Positions 1-12,059 of a DNA stretch of 64,000 nt are shown one piece after another (position 1 is the first letter of the stretch; the number at the start of each line of letters is the position of its first letter). The stretch comes from Saccopteryx bilineata (lineage: Eukaryota; Chordata; Mammalia; Chiroptera; Emballonuridae). The stretch lies in the NCBI RefSeq assembly GCF_036850765.1, contig NC_089490.1, positions 103,968,574-104,032,573 of the forward strand. The letters run 5' to 3'. The notes below the pieces were generated by a model that made no database searches, was not told where the DNA came from, and saw nothing but the letters and a program-made list of their open reading frames with translations. A program made the position numbers and the translations under genes.

Positions 1-323
1 TCTTCTTGATTCAGTGTCCCCTTAGCCATTATGAAATGGCCATTTTTATCTCTGAGTACTTTTCCTGTCTTGTAGTCAGCATTATCCAATATGAGTATTG
101 CTACACCTGCTTTTTTTTGGATGTTATTTGCTTGGAGTATTGTTTTCCAGCCTTTCACTTTGAATTTGTTTTTATCCTTGTTACTTAGATGAGTTTCCTG
201 TAGGCAGAATATAGTTGGATTTTCTTTTTTAATCCATTCTGCTACTCTGTGCCTTTTTATTGGTGAGTTTAATCCGTTTACATTTAGTGTAATTATTGAT
301 ACTTGTGAGTTCCCTATTGCCAT
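1..323 (-). CDS. L1 ORF2, N-terminal part (copy A, runs off window)
   Basis: ORF2 encodes the L1 endonuclease and reverse transcriptase. Only the start of the apurinic endonuclease domain is present. Translation from the ATG at 323 stays open to the window edge. The A-run that is one base short in copy B is interrupted here (CATCC then eight A) and keeps frame. The start codon lies inside the end of the 79-codon inter-ORF frame. Whether the rest of ORF2 is intact cannot be judged, and a defective ORF1 upstream argues for a dead element. Confidence 0.7.
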   Translation of the reverse strand, partial: MAIGNSQVSIITLNVNGLNSPIKRHRVAEWIKKENPTIFCLQETHLSNKDKNKFKVKGWKTILQANNIQKKAGVAILILDNADYKTGKVLRDKNGHFIMAKGTLNQE

Positions 324-553
324 TTTATATCTTGCTTTCTGTTAGTTTTGTGTCTTGTTTGATCCTTCTCTTTCGTTTTTCTATCTTTTGTTTTTATTTG
401 GTTGTATTCCATACATCTTTCCTCTGTTGCTATCTTTTTTATCTCATGTGCTTCTGTGGTGGTTTTTTCAATGGTGGTTACCTTTGAGTAATGAAAAGGG
501 TCCCTACCCTGTTCATTGTAGCAAACTATTTTGTGAGTACTTTTGCACTCCAT
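314..553 (-). other. L1 inter-ORF 79-codon frame (copy A)
   Basis: A short lysine- and threonine-rich frame fills most of the roughly 300-bp gap between ORF1 and ORF2 and ends a few bases after the ORF2 ATG. The same frame with the same ends occurs at 15566-15805 and 45174-45413. I recognise no domain. It may be untranslated leader for ORF2 or a small extra product. Its openness in three young copies may reflect only recent common ancestry. Confidence 0.4.
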
Positions 554-626
554 CGTCCTTTGCTACTGTTAATCTCCATCTTCTCCCCCTCTTTCTTTTT
601 GTTGTTGTCACAGTTTAAATTTGGTT

Positions 627-1646
627 TTATTGTGTTCTTCTTGAAGCTTTTACTTGTGGCTCTGTTTTTTTTTTGTTCTTTGTATCTGATTGGAGAACCC
701 CCTTTAGTAATTCCTGGAGTGGGGGTTTTCTGATGATAAATTCCCTCATCTTTTCTGTATCTGTGAATGTTTTTATTTCTCCTTCATATTTGAAGGATAG
801 CTTTGATGGGTATAGTATTCGTGGCTGAAAGTTCCTCTCTTTCAGGACTTTAAATATTGGGGTCCACTCTCTTCTAGCTTGTAGAGTTTCTGCTGAGAAA
901 TCTTATGATAATCTAATGGGCCTTCCTTTATATGTTGTATTCTTCTTTTCCCTGGCTGCCTTGAGAATTTTTTCTTTGCTGTTGGTTTGTGTCAATTTCA
1001 TTATGATATGCCTTGGAGTAGGTTTGTTGGGGTTAAGAAAACTCGGTGTTCTGTTTGCTTCTTGAATTTGAGGCTTTAGTTCTTTCCACAGGCTTGGGAA
1101 GTTCTCATCTATTATTTGTTTGAGTATGTTCTCCATTCCATTTTCTTTCTCTTCTCCCTCTGATATACCTATTATTCTTATGTTATTCTTTTTGATGGAG
1201 TCAGATAATTCTTGTAGGGCTATCTCATTTTTTTTAATTTTTGAGTCTCTTTCTTCTTCTCTCTGTTGTGCCTCAAGTTGCTTGTCTTCTATTTCACTAA
1301 TCCTCTCTTCTATCTGACCTGTTCTATTAGCTAAGCTTGTTACTTCGTTTTACAGCTCGTGAATTGAGTTTTTCATCTCTGTTTGATTTGTTTTTATAGT
1401 TTCAATTTCTTTGGACATATATTCTTTGTGTTCATTGAGTTGTTTTCTGAGCTCCCTAAATTGCCTTTCTGTGTTTTCTTGTATATCTCGGAGGATTTTT
1501 AGGATTTCTATCTTGAATTCTCTGTCATTTAGCTCCAAGGTTTCCAATATATTAAATTTTTTCTCCATAGATTTTTCCTCATCTAGCTGTGTTACCTCTC
1601 TTTCTTTTGTATCCATGATATTCGATTTTCTCTTCCCTAATGGCAT
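627..1646 (-). pseudogene. L1 ORF1 (copy A), nonsense-disrupted
   Basis: Homologue of the 339-aa RNA-binding ORF1 protein intact at 14473-15492. The start at 1646 (MPLGKRKSN) matches the other copies. A lysine codon becomes TAA after residue 98 (about 1350), and a serine codon becomes TAA near 905. The coiled-coil part is therefore cut short and the RRM and C-terminal domain are separated. All three domains are still recognisable in pieces, so the damage is recent. Confidence 0.88.
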
Positions 1647-4038
1647 CTGAGGGTGGTTTTGTTGATAGTATTAATGAGATTTAATAAAGAATAAAAAGTT
1701 AAAAAAAATAAAAAATCAAAAAGAGTTGTTTTTTTTAAAAAAAAATTAATAATGAAATAAAGAAAAATAAAATAATAATTTTTAAAAAAAGGAAATTATT
1801 CCCCCCCTCCTTTTTTCCTCTCCTCTCCCCTTTTTCTTGAGAAAATCTTGTGGTGAACTGTGAATTATAACAAACAATGCCTGTGATGGAGGTCCTGAAT
1901 TGTGGAAAAGTAATAAAGGGGCAAAAAAAAAAAAAAAAAAGAAAAAAAAAGGAAAGAAAAAAAAGGGGGGGGCGGTATGGACCCACAAAAAGCAAATAAG
2001 GAAAAAATTTGGGTCAAGAATAAAATGATTTGCTTTTAGGTGTTGGTTGTCTAAGAGTTATGATGAGAGGAATAAGAGAACAGAAAAATGGGGGGACAAA
2101 TTAAAAAAATACTATTTTATTTAGTGGAACAAGAACTAGATAAAATGGAGAGCCAGGGATGGGAGCACTGCTAGTGAGTTTAAAAGGTGAAGTAAAAAAC
2201 CCCCAAAATGCCACAAACATAAGTTTGAGTCCCAGATAAGATAATTTGTTTGTTATTGAGGTTTGAATGAGAGGAGATGTAAAGGAGAAAGGAAGAAACT
2301 AATATAGAGGGAGAAAAGAAAGAGAGAGAGAGAAAAAAAGAGGGAACCAGTAAAAGAAGAAAAAAGAAAGGAGAGAGAGAGAGTTAAGGGTTTTGGAGTG
2401 CAACCCTCATAGAGAGAAAGGAAGAGGAGAAAAAAGATAATGGGAGATGTAACACTTATGGGTAGTGTAGTTCAAGGAGAGGAGAGAGTAAGACCGGCAG
2501 AGAGTTAATCGGCCAAATTGGAGGAGGAAAAAAAGTATCAAGAATGAAGATAAGAGAAACAAACGAACAAATATAATAAAATGGGATAGGTTATAAAGTC
2601 TGCAGATTATTCTTGATTTTGAGAGGTTATCTTCTTGTTTTTTCTTTTCTCTCCGTCTTCCTGGTCGGTGACTCTGTACCCCAGGTTCTGCCCCTTTGGC
2701 ACACTCAGGTAGAGGTTTGCAGTTGATAAGTCTCTATGGCAATGTCATGTATTGTGCTTTAGTCTCGTTGGGAGTCAAGGCTCATTAGCTTTCATAGGCT
2801 CCGACAGTGAGAGAGTCCGTGTTCCTGGAGCCTTTCTCCTAGTCTTTCCTTCCTCAATTAGTAGCCTGATAATCCAGCTATGGGGTTGTTGCTGCCTCTG
2901 CCTGGATAGTAAGAGGTTCAAAGAGCTGGCAACTCCCCACTCTATTTCCACTCAGCGCAGGGCTCTGGGTAAGGCTCAGTCAGTCAGAGCTGCTAGCATA
3001 ATCAGGCGGGCTTTCCGCCCACTCAAAGACCTCTGGCTGTGCGACTCTGTCCGGTAACACAGGCGGGCACCCACTTCCGGGGTGCTTGGAGGAAACTCTC
3101 ATTCACTATCTGCGTGCGCAGACCAGTATATCCTGCCAGTAGTCTCACGCTCTGAGTGAAACCCCCAACCGCATGAAATTTGCAGCGCTGGAATTCGCTC
3201 TCGCTCCGTCCCAGTGCGTGGCTTTTGCAAGGCGCTGGGGCGGCCCGAGATTCTGCTTTTGCCCACACAAAGGCCCCTGACTCTGCCCCTCTGTGCGATA
3301 ACACGGGCGCGCCCTGCCGAGGCACTCGGAGGAATCGCTCACTACCTATCTGCGCGCGCACACCAGGATATGAGGCCAGCCGCGTTTCCCTGAGTGAAAC
3401 CCTCACCAGCATGGAAAAAAAATTTCCACCGTTGGAATTAGTTCTCGCTCCCTCCCGTGCGCGGCTTTCTCAGTGCGCTGGGGCTGCCCAGAGATTCTGC
3501 TTTCGGCCCACAGAAAGGCCTCTGACCCTGCCTCTCTGTGGGGTAACACGGACACCCACTTCTGGGGCTTAGGAAGAGATCTCTCGCCCACTAACTGCGC
3601 ACCAACCAGGAGAACGGGTAAAATGGCTGCCCCGCTTGTCTTTCTTTGTTTGGGTTTGGCGCGAGTGTTAGCTTGTATTGCCCGGGTTGCCACAGGAACA
3701 GTTTTTCCTCCGCTAGGATCTCCGTGCCACAGCCTGGTTCGGCCTTTTGTGCGCGGCCTGGATGTATTCACCCCCTTTGCCCGCCTCAGTTTCTATATTC
3801 ACAGTTACCAGAGAAAGCCGCCCTGTTTAGGTTAGTGAGGAAGGCGGAGCATTTCTTACTCCCTATTTCCTTCAGGATTTGGTTATATATTTAGCCAATT
3901 TTTCACTCGACCATACCTTCGGGTGTATTGTGAAGCATCTGGAGGCTCCAAGTATAGGTTTTTCTGTTTCTGGTTGAAGATCTTGTTGAGTTTTGGGGGA
4001 GATTTATCGGTATCGCTTCCTACTCCGCCATTACTCTC
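1647..4038 (-). promoter_or_regulatory. L1 5' UTR / promoter region (copy A)
   Basis: Untranslated leader of about 2.4 kb. Next to ORF1 it is AT-rich and purine/pyrimidine-rich (1680-2560). Its distal part (2990-3850) is GC- and CpG-rich and built from tandem units: the landmark GTAACAC ends at 3060, 3304 and 3549, a period of about 245 bp. An ATGGCGG core (4025-4031, minus strand) at the extreme 5' end resembles a YY1 site, which positions the start of transcription in human L1. That function is inferred here. Confidence 0.75.
3623..3835 (+). other. Antisense ORF0-like frame in L1 5' UTR (copy A, altered end)
   Basis: Antisense to the L1, an ATG in good context (A at -3, G at +4) opens a frame starting MAAPLVFLCLGLARV. 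The same start opens 90-91 residue frames in copies B (12480 to 12205) and C (48501-48773). Here a small indel near 3750 changes the C-terminal half and the frame ends after 70 residues. The position and direction resemble primate L1 ORF0. Expression is unknown. Confidence 0.45.
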
Positions 4039-4159
4039 CCCTTTCTGTTTCTTAAGGAAACCAGAAGCCATCAGTGTTCTAGCTAAACTATAATTCTTAA
4101 AATTGCATATCAAATGCCCACTAATAGCAAAGCATTTGCTTAGCATACAGAAATCTGGA

Positions 4160-5335
4160 AGGTAATAAAATGAAAAACTAAACAAATGGGACTATATCAA
4201 ACTAAAAAATTTTTGCACAGCAAAGGAAACCATCAACAAAATGAAAGACATTCTACTCAATGGGAGAACATATTTGCCAATATTATATCTGATAAGGGGT
4301 TAATTTCCAAAATTTAGAAAGAACTTCTAAAATTTAACACCAAGAGAACAAATAACCTAATTAAAAAATGGAGAAAGGACCTGAATAGACATTTTTACAA
4401 AGAGGACATACAAATGGCCAATAAACATATAAAAAGATGACCAACATCACTAATCATCAGAGAAATACAAACTAAATTCATAATGAGATATCACTTCACA
4501 ATAAAACATCAAACAGCAAGTGCTGGCAAGGATGTGGAGAAAAGGGAACCCTCCTGCATTGCTGGTGTAAATGCAGACTGGTGCAGCCACTGTGGAAAAC
4601 AGTATGGAGATTCCTCAAAAAAATTAATCATGGAATTGCCTTATGAGCCAATGATTTCACTTCTGAGAATATATCAGAAGAAACCTAAAACACTAATTTA
4701 AAAGAAGATATGCACCCCTGTGTTCATTGCCGCATTATTTACAATAGCCAAGATCTGGAAGCAGCCTGAATGCCCATCAATAGATGGGTGGGTAAAAAAT
4801 GCTGTGGTACAACAAGGGAATACTACTCGGCAATAAAAAAGAAGGAAATCTTCCCTTTTGCAACAGCATGGATGGACCTGGAGATTATCATACTAAGTGA
4901 AATAAGCCAGTAAGAGAAAGACAACTACTATATGATTTCACTGATATGTGGAATCCCATGAACGAAATAACCTAACAAACAAAATAGAAGCAGAATCATA
5001 GATAAATATAACAGATTGACAGCTATCAGAGGGGAGGGGGGTTGGGGTGGGGCTAGGTGAAAAAGGTGAAGGAATTAAGAAGAAAGAAAACACAAAACAC
5101 AAAAATATGGACAACTGTGTGGTGATTGCCAGAGGAAAGGGGGATGGGAAGAAGAGGAAGAGGGTAAAGGGGGAGACAAATGGTGGCGGAGATAGACTTG
5201 ACTTTAGGTTGCGAGCGTACAATGTAGTATGCAGATGATGTGTTATACGCTTGAAATCTGCATGGTTTCATTAACCAATGTCACCCCAAATGAATTCAAT
5301 AACAAAGTAATGGTGCAAATGTGTTCCCATTTTTT
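4160..5335 (+). mobile_element. Ancient L1 3' end
   Basis: Decayed L1 remnant holding the end of ORF2 and the 3' UTR. Broken translations resemble the ORF2 C-terminal cysteine-rich region; the stretch 4483-4701 reads HYTI/HQTAS-type residues, then a CGKQYG-like part. It then enters a 3' UTR with a G-rich tract (about 5028-5070) and ends in a run of T/A near 5325. It is clearly older than the three young L1 copies, with many stops and indels. It lies about 120 bp beyond the 5' end of copy A. Confidence 0.8.
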
Positions 5336-6319
5336 TTCTAAGAAAAACCTTCTAATGGGCTGCTTATGAGCTAATCAGGTCAAGTGCTCTCTGAGTTGCC
5401 CTCCTTACACAGAATCAGCAGGCATAACATTTTGTTAACCTATTGACACAGAGGAAATTTGTTTTCATCTGACCTTTTACAGAAATTACTTTCTTTTCCA
5501 CCAACAAAGTTAATGAATAAATTATCCAAGTTTGACACTCATAGACAGTAACATTTAAAATTATATGTTGTTATTCTTGATCATTTTGTTTTCTCTTCTC
5601 TAAAAAAAAGTTTCAGTGTTTACTGAAAATCTGCAATTTTGGTTTAGAGAATAATACTCTGTATGGAAGTGATCATATTTTCACAAAGTAATGAGCTGGT
5701 TTGCAGATATTACATTCATACATGTTGAAATAGTCACTGGTAATCTTATAATGTTTAGAAATTCTATTAATTAAGAATTTTTAAACATTTGTATAAGATA
5801 GAATGAAAATATAACTTTGGGCTACATATAAACAAGGGGTCTAGGGATTAGTTATAAAACAAAACTATATAGAGTATTTTAAACCTGGAAGTAAATATTT
5901 TTTAAACAATGGCAAAGAGAATTATGATCCTTGCTAACATTCTTTATTAAATCTTGATTCTATGAATCTCTCTTCACCAAAATGTTAAACATATTCTTTC
6001 AAATGATTAAACATTCCTAAAGTTCAGCCTTTTATCTATTTCAAACTGACTTTTCCCTAAAAAAGGTCCAAATTGGAGGTTTATTCTAATAAATATTTTT
6101 AATGGTTCATTATAATCATTACTGCTTCAAAGATGGTCATCTAATTCAATTCTAAAGGTAAGCATTCTGCCACTCTTGAGTGGTCGACCAATTTTAAATA
6201 CTTCTTAGGGAATGAGATGATGCAGTAGGCACTCTTATTCACAGTTTAAAAAATGGGAAACTTCAAAAGTAAATGATTCATAAATTTTAAATTGTGCTTT
6301 GCTATGAGTAGCATGATAT
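5336..6319. other. Unassigned AT-rich single-copy DNA
   Basis: No convincing ORF, repeat or RNA gene seen. Base composition is AT-rich and without internal periodicity. Confidence 0.5.
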
Positions 6320-6765
6320 AATCACTCCTTCCTGCCCAGGATGTGAATCACTCCTTTGTCCCACACACCCACTCACCTGTCAGTCACATAGTAGTGATGT
6401 TGGTAGGTTGTCAGATGGACTGTTTTGGTATCATAGTGCTTGTGTTCAAGTCACTCTTGTTTTACTTAGTAGTGGTCCCAAATTGCTAGAGTAGTGATGC
6501 TGGCAATTTGGATACGCCAAAGTTAAGCCTTAAAAGGAAAAGGTGAGCATAAACCAATAAAATATTTTACTGTTTATTATAATTGTCCTATTTTATTACC
6601 AGTTATTGTTAATCTCTTACTATACCCAATTTATAGATTAAACTTTGTCATAGGTGTGTATGTGTAAGGAATAACATAGTATATATAGGGTTCAGTAGCT
6701 TCCGTGGTTTTAGACATCCACTGGGGGTCTTGGAAGGTATTCTTCATGGATAAAGAGGCAGGAGG
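6320..6765 (+). mobile_element. Internally deleted Tigger-type DNA transposon
   Basis: The left part (about 6470-6545) matches the start of a TIGD1-like pogo transposase gene, the region around 'agtagtgatgctggcaattt'. The sequence then jumps to the Tigger 3' end: an AT-rich stretch followed by a 'ccactgggggtcttgga' segment near 6717. The coding middle is missing. This pattern is typical of old non-autonomous TcMar-Tigger copies. The exact ends are approximate. Confidence 0.6.
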
Positions 6766-7888
6766 TGTGTGTGGGGAAATACTGTACATATTTCCTCTGC
6801 AGGCTATTCTGACATTTATTATCCTAAGAAAGTTATTTAAGCCTCATTAAATTCACTTACTGCTTCAATTTTCAAAAAAGGAAATCAAGCTTGCACACAT
6901 TTCATTTATATGAATATGCATACAAACTTTATTTTTACATTATCCACCAATGTAAACAGATAGCAATATTACTTTACACATCTTAGGAAAATTCAATAGA
7001 CTTGAAAGGATCAAAAACATTTTGGACTATCATCACCAATGGCCACTGCTCCTTTCAAAAGGTGTTTCTGGTCACTTAGAAGTGTATTGTTTTAACCACA
7101 ACTCATTAAATTGAGTTCAAAGACTCACAAATTATACCAACAGCTCACTTCTTTCAGTGGAATATGCAATGTGGGGTTTTTAGTCTATATTTTGATTAGC
7201 TACCTTGAACAGTTTTATAATGGAGCTAGTTAAAATGAAATGTTCTTGTAATGGAGAAGCAACTCATGTATAAACAGACAGTAATGCTCAGGTGATAACT
7301 ACTTTTGTTATTAACTGTGTTTGTACAATGTTTTCCTTAAGCTTTAATTTAATTATAGGAGATGGTGTGTGAAATCTCCTTTATTTTAATCATTTATAGA
7401 CCCAAGTACCAGACAGTCATAATATTTTTTTTAAAGCAGAAAAACATAAGCCTTGCATGGAAATTCTTAAGAAATGTCAAAGAGCTGGTCCTGTTGGAAA
7501 GGTTAGTAGTTATAGAGAAATATTTCAAAAACATAAATGCAGCAGTTTTAAACATGGTTTAGTGCCCAGAATAACATGTTGGTTTTGTTTTTCATTTTTA
7601 ACATAAATATCAACTGCCATTGTATAATTGAGTTACAAACACATTTGAATTTAGGAATTTTTATACTGAAATATTTGCCTGTGAACCAGTACCATCTCAC
7701 CAAACAGAAAGATTTTGTTACTGTTTGTGTGTTTTAAAAGAGAGAAGGCCTTGTATTATATAATACTACATCAAGTATTTTATATTTCTGTGTCTTTTCT
7801 TATTCCGTGCCCTGTCTTATTTTTTGTGATCCTCAGAATATCTAGGATAGCATTTTTTTATGCTTGCATAACCTTAAGAATGGTTCTA
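6766..7888. other. Unassigned AT-rich DNA
   Basis: No supported gene or repeat. Short open frames (for example 7362-7562 and 7715-7954) have no recognisable protein character. Confidence 0.45.
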
Positions 7889-8698
7889 GGTATTTTCACC
7901 GTAAGCATTTTTGCTATAAATATGTTTGATCAAGCATTTTCACCACAAGACTAATTGGCCATAAGACAGTTTTACCGTAAAAGATAAAATAACTAGTTGA
8001 CAGTTTGGTTTACACTTGGAAGACTTCATGTACTTTTGTCTATTCAGTTTCATCTTCATTAATGAAGTTCTCTCAAGACTCTCATTTGTCTTTTATATAA
8101 ATCTTAGCCCTCATAATGGTCTCTAGACCGTGATGAGTAGACATGATTGTATTACAGTAGTGGATAGTAACAACTACGTGTAAAGCCACACCATACTAGA
8201 ATATGATAATGTATTAGTTTTTCTGCAAATCCTTTGCTAAGCACAGTCATCCTTCTTACCTGTCAAAACTTTACCAATCTATGACAAATACAAAAAAGGT
8301 GGCCACTAATTCACAAAGTCTTCCAGTATTAATAATTAGTTCTTTAGTTGGAAACTGATGCCTCTTTTAAAAAAAGAAAGAAATTGTAGTAAAAAAAGTT
8401 ATGACAAGGAGACAAATCAACAAGTAAAAGAAAGTGTCGTATTATAAATGAAAGACTTCAAAGACAATGTATTTTCATTTTTTGCAATCAAGCCTTTTAA
8501 TTTTGTTTTTAACTTTTTATGTTTCATTATGTCCTTTTTAATGTCCATCTTTTATTTTTTTGGTTATTTTATCTTTCATGACAGAATTGCCTTGTGGCCA
8601 ATTAGTTGTGTGGTGAAAATGTTTCTGGTGAAAATGCCTGCTGTGAAAATCCTTGAGGCGAATATGTTTATGACAAACGTGCTTATGGTGAAAATACC
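7889..8698. mobile_element. 810-bp DNA transposon with ~115-bp terminal inverted repeats (MULE-like)
   Basis: The ends GGTATTTTCACC (7889) and GGTGAAAATACC (ends 8698) are inverted copies. Similarity continues inward for about 115 bp, past 'caattggcc'-type and 'aaagataaaataac' blocks near 7990 and 8570. Within each inverted repeat the motif GTGAAAAT (or its complement) recurs about every 15 bp, as expected of transposase-binding subrepeats. No transposase is encoded. Long repeats with subrepeats suggest a MULE/MuDR-type element, but a clean 9-bp target duplication was not found. Confidence 0.6.
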
Positions 8699-8705
8699 AG
8701 ACATG

Positions 8706-8965
8706 CTTGAGAATATAGCATGGTGGTTAAAAACTGGTATTTGGTAGTCACACTGCCTGGGTGGACATCTTGTTCTGTAACTTTTAGCTCCACGACGTTT
8801 GCCAATTCACTCTATCCTCTGGTGCCTTAGTCTTCTCATCTTTTAAGTAGGAGTTGCATTAAATGTTTGTGGATTAAAGATTAAATGAATTCACACATGG
8901 AAAGCACTTAAAGCAGTGGCTGGCACATAGCCAGCTTTTGGTGCATGTTAGCTAGTACTGTAACA
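8706..8965 (+). mobile_element. MIR SINE
   Basis: Shows the MIR order: 'tagcatggtggttaaa' head, 'actgcctgggtgg' core, then 'aagcacttaaagcagtggctggcacatag' type tail. Old and diverged. Confidence 0.8.
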
Positions 8966-9480
8966 AGTATTTACCAAGCACCCATTATACTGACAATGTG
9001 CCATAAGTGCTGAGGATACCACAATGAATGAGGTAGTCACATTTACTCCTCTCATGAAATTTACAGTTTGGTAGAAGATTTAGGCAAATGCAGAAGTCAT
9101 TATAGTTCAGTACAAAAGCCTCTGTGATGGGGTAGTGTAGGGTGCTTCAGGTGCCCTAATGGAGGATCCCTCACCCAGACTAAGGAGATCAAGAATGTTT
9201 TTCTGGACTATGATGTCTAAGCTGAGTTCTGAAGGATAGATAGAGGCTTGCCACGTGCTCATGAACAGGATAGAGGAATAGAGTTTCAGGCAGACACGGT
9301 AGCCAGAAGATCTATTATGAGAAATTTCCATAGGCAAAAAAGAGCAATGGCACATTGAAGGGCTTAAGGAGGCCTGGTTAAATAGACTAGGCAGTGGAAG
9401 GTGGGGGTGGTGCACAAGCCACTTTATTCTGAGAAGAACAGGGACTCATTGAAGAGACAGAGAGGAGAGTGTCATGTTCA
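8966..9480 (-). mobile_element. L2 LINE 3' fragment (antisense)
   Basis: Reads as the reverse of the L2 3' end: 'caagcacccattatactgac' through 'aatgtgccataagtgctgagg', then the stretch derived from the L2 tail upstream of it. Diverged; no coding capacity. Confidence 0.6.
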
Positions 9481-9799
9481 GATATTAGTTTTTTAAAGAT
9501 TCCTCCAATTCCAGTGTGCATTGTGTATTGGAAGGGGTTAAAGGTATTAGGGATGGTAGTTAAAGTAGCAATATAGCATCCAGAAGAGAGATGTTGGACG
9601 CTTGGAACTAGCCTGGTAACAGTGACAATAAAGAGAGCTTGAGAGATCTGAGAGAATCAGAAAGACATGGCAATAGAATGGTGCTGGATGTGGAGTGGAA
9701 AAAGAGGACCTAGGGATGGACTCCCAGGGTTCTGGCTTGAGTATGTGAATGTGTTTTACTTAGACAGGAAACACTCATTGTCATGGATGGACAGTGGTT
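9481..9799. other. Unassigned flank of the hAT element
   Basis: I expected the left terminal repeat of the hAT transposon here (a CAGGGGTCGGGAACC-type end) and do not see one. Part of this may be L2 remnant. Confidence 0.35.
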
Positions 9800-9848
9800 G
9801 TTGTTATGCTGTTACTAACCAATGATGAATAAAGTACTTCTTACCATT

Positions 9849-11779
9849 AATGCGACTTCTGGTGCTGCATGGTTTTGCTGATGGCTTTGTAGTCTGGTTG
9901 ATACATGGTGAGGTTAAGCTTCTTGCAGGCGTTGAGACTTCCATCCATTAAACATGATCATAGGTTGGTCTTAACGTTCTTTAGATGTGAGAAAGACTGC
10001 TCACATGCATACGTAGAGCCAAACATTGTCAGTACAGCAATACCCACACGCTGCAGTGTGTGGTGTGTGACGGGAAGCGCATTCCAAGTTTTGACAATCA
10101 GCTGGTGTGCGGGTTGAAGTTTTTTCATTTCTCCCCACTTGTGTTTGCTCACCAACTCTGCTTGCTGTTGTGCAAGTCTTTTCAAATCTTCATTCAGTGA
10201 CTTGAACTTATTCACTCACATGTCTGAGGCCTTCAGGTCAGCAGCTTGTAGCTCAAAATATCTGGTGGAGACACCAGGGATGTAACTCATGTTGGCACTG
10301 TCCACTGCACCCTCATGTGGATGGGTGATGAACTTAAAAAGATGAGTATGCTCACGAAATTCTCCAAAGCGTGCTTTGAATGACTGCAGGAGATTAGATG
10401 TGAAGCCCGCTAGCTGCTGGAGATCAAGAAGTTGAGCAGGGTCACTTGCTGTGCATGCATCTTTAAACTTTCCCAGTTTTTCAAAGTGTAGTAAACAAAC
10501 TTTTTCAATGTTGGCGATGAAGAGTTCCAGCTTGTTTTCAAATGCAAACACTACTTGTTGAAGGGATAAGACTGTATTTCCAACATCTTGCATTTTCACA
10601 TTGAGCTGGTTCAGATGTTCAGTCATGTCCACAAGATAGTAGAACTTCAGAAGCTACTCAGTGTTAGCTAACTCAGGATGCTCAACATCTTTCATTTTTA
10701 GAAAAGTCCAGATTTTGCTCAGACAAGCCGTGAAACAGCTGAGCACCTTCCCTCTTGACAACTGACACACATTGCTGTGCAGAAGCAGATCAGGATAATT
10801 ATTCCCAACTTCATCTAGCAGTGTTTTAAACTGGCGATCATTTAAAGCTCAGGCAACAATAAAGTTGACCACCCAAATGACCAGTGACATCACCTTACCA
10901 AGCTGCTCGACACACATCTGAGCACAAAGCGCCTCCTGATGTAGGATGCAGTGAAATCTTAGGATGGGTCTCTTTTCATGTTCATGAAGAAGCGCTACGA
11001 ATCCTGTTTTTCCCCGCCATGCACGGAGCACCATCAGTACACACCGAAATAAGTTTATCCATCAGTACATTTTTTTCTTTAGCAAACTCAGTGAAAGACT
11101 TGAATAAATCCTCCCCTCTTGTTGTCTCTTTCATAGGCAAAACAGCAAGACTTTCCTCATGTAGTGTGTCACCAACAGCATACCTTGCAATTACGCTGAA
11201 CCGGGATAAATGGCTTACATTTGTTGACTCATCCAAAGTGAGAGAAAATAATGGTGCTGCATTTATATGCTTCACTTGTATTGCCTCAATTTGATTTGCC
11301 ATCATGATGGTACGATCATGAACAGTTCTTGCCGACAGAGGCATGTCTTTTATTTGTTTGATTATCTTGTCTTTATCAGAAAAGTCGTCAAAAAGTTCAT
11401 TGGCAACATCAAGCATGAATGTTTTGGCATACTCCTCATCTGTGAATGGCTTTTTGTTTCTCACAATTGCTAAAGCACCAGCAAAGCTAGCCAAATTTCA
11501 GTCACCTTGTTGGGTCCAAACACGGAGTTGCTGCTGACTAGCTTGCACTCTGCACAGTAGTTCTTGACATGCTTTCTTCCTGCTGTCCCCCACTGGATAT
11601 TTTGATGCAAATGTAGTATGCCATGTGTCAAAGTGCCGCTTTATATTTGTCCGTTTCATCACTGCAATTTTATCATTGCATATTAGACACACTGCAGAAC
11701 CTGCTCTCTCCACAAAGGTCCATTCCTGCTGAAAAGTACGATACTCATCTTTTTTTCTTTTAGCCATCTTCTTCATCAA
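9849..11779 (-). pseudogene. hAT transposase (BED-finger, GTF2IRD2/ZBED-like lineage), inactivated
   Basis: About 640 codons from the ATG at 11779 to a TAA near 9849. Residues 20-60 hold a BED-type zinc finger (CLICND ... HFDTWH). The middle shows the RNase-H-like core with LTLDEST and CTDGAPCM, carrying the first two acidic residues. The end has the hAT dimerisation motif CEQSFSHLKNVKTNL. In-frame stops occur near 11495, 10850, 10665, 10213 and 9955, and a one-base shift near 11010 separates the frames, so no functional enzyme can be made. The repeated stops argue against domestication as a host gene. Confidence 0.88.
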
Positions 11780-12044
11780 AAGGGTTTCTGCAATTAGCTA
11801 GCTGACTACTTGATTAAAAGGAGGGGAGTTTACTTCCTAACCTCACAATGACCCGTGTACGTTATGCATTAACCAATAAAAATTTGGTGTTGTCCCGGAG
11901 GACAGCTATGATTGGCTCCAGCCACCCACAACAGTGAACATGAGCAGTAGGAAATGAATGGATTATAATATATGAGAATGTTTTATATTTTTAACATTAG
12001 TATTTTTTTATTAAAGATTTGTCTGAGAGCCAGATGCAGCCATC

Positions 12045-12059
12045 AAAAGAGCCACATCT
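12045..12059 (+). repeat. Target-site duplication, L1 copy B (left)
   Basis: The 15-bp AAAAGAGCCACATCT is repeated exactly at 19867-19881, flanking copy B. The site belongs to the hAT terminal region; the uninterrupted order is seen in reverse in the element at 28150-28465. Confidence 0.93.

Larger units (their letters stand above)
1..4038 (-). mobile_element. Young L1, copy A (5' complete, cut by window edge)
   Basis: Minus-strand LINE-1. Read from 4038 downward it shows the 5' UTR, ORF1, the inter-ORF region and the first 107 codons of ORF2, then leaves the window. It is nearly identical in order and sequence to the complete copies at 12060-19866 and 41119-48929. The 5' end is marked by the ATGGCGG core at 4025-4031, and unrelated sequence begins beyond about 4038. 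The 3' end and the target-site duplication cannot be seen. ORF1 is disabled by nonsense changes, so this copy is not autonomous. Confidence 0.93.

Noticed and set aside
9569..9577. CAATATAG as left target duplication of the hAT (right flank CAATATAC)
   Set aside because: Not followed by a recognisable hAT terminus; an eight-base near match is likely by chance.
9849..11779. Domesticated BED/hAT host gene
   Set aside because: Several in-frame stops and a frameshift spread over the reading frame indicate decay.
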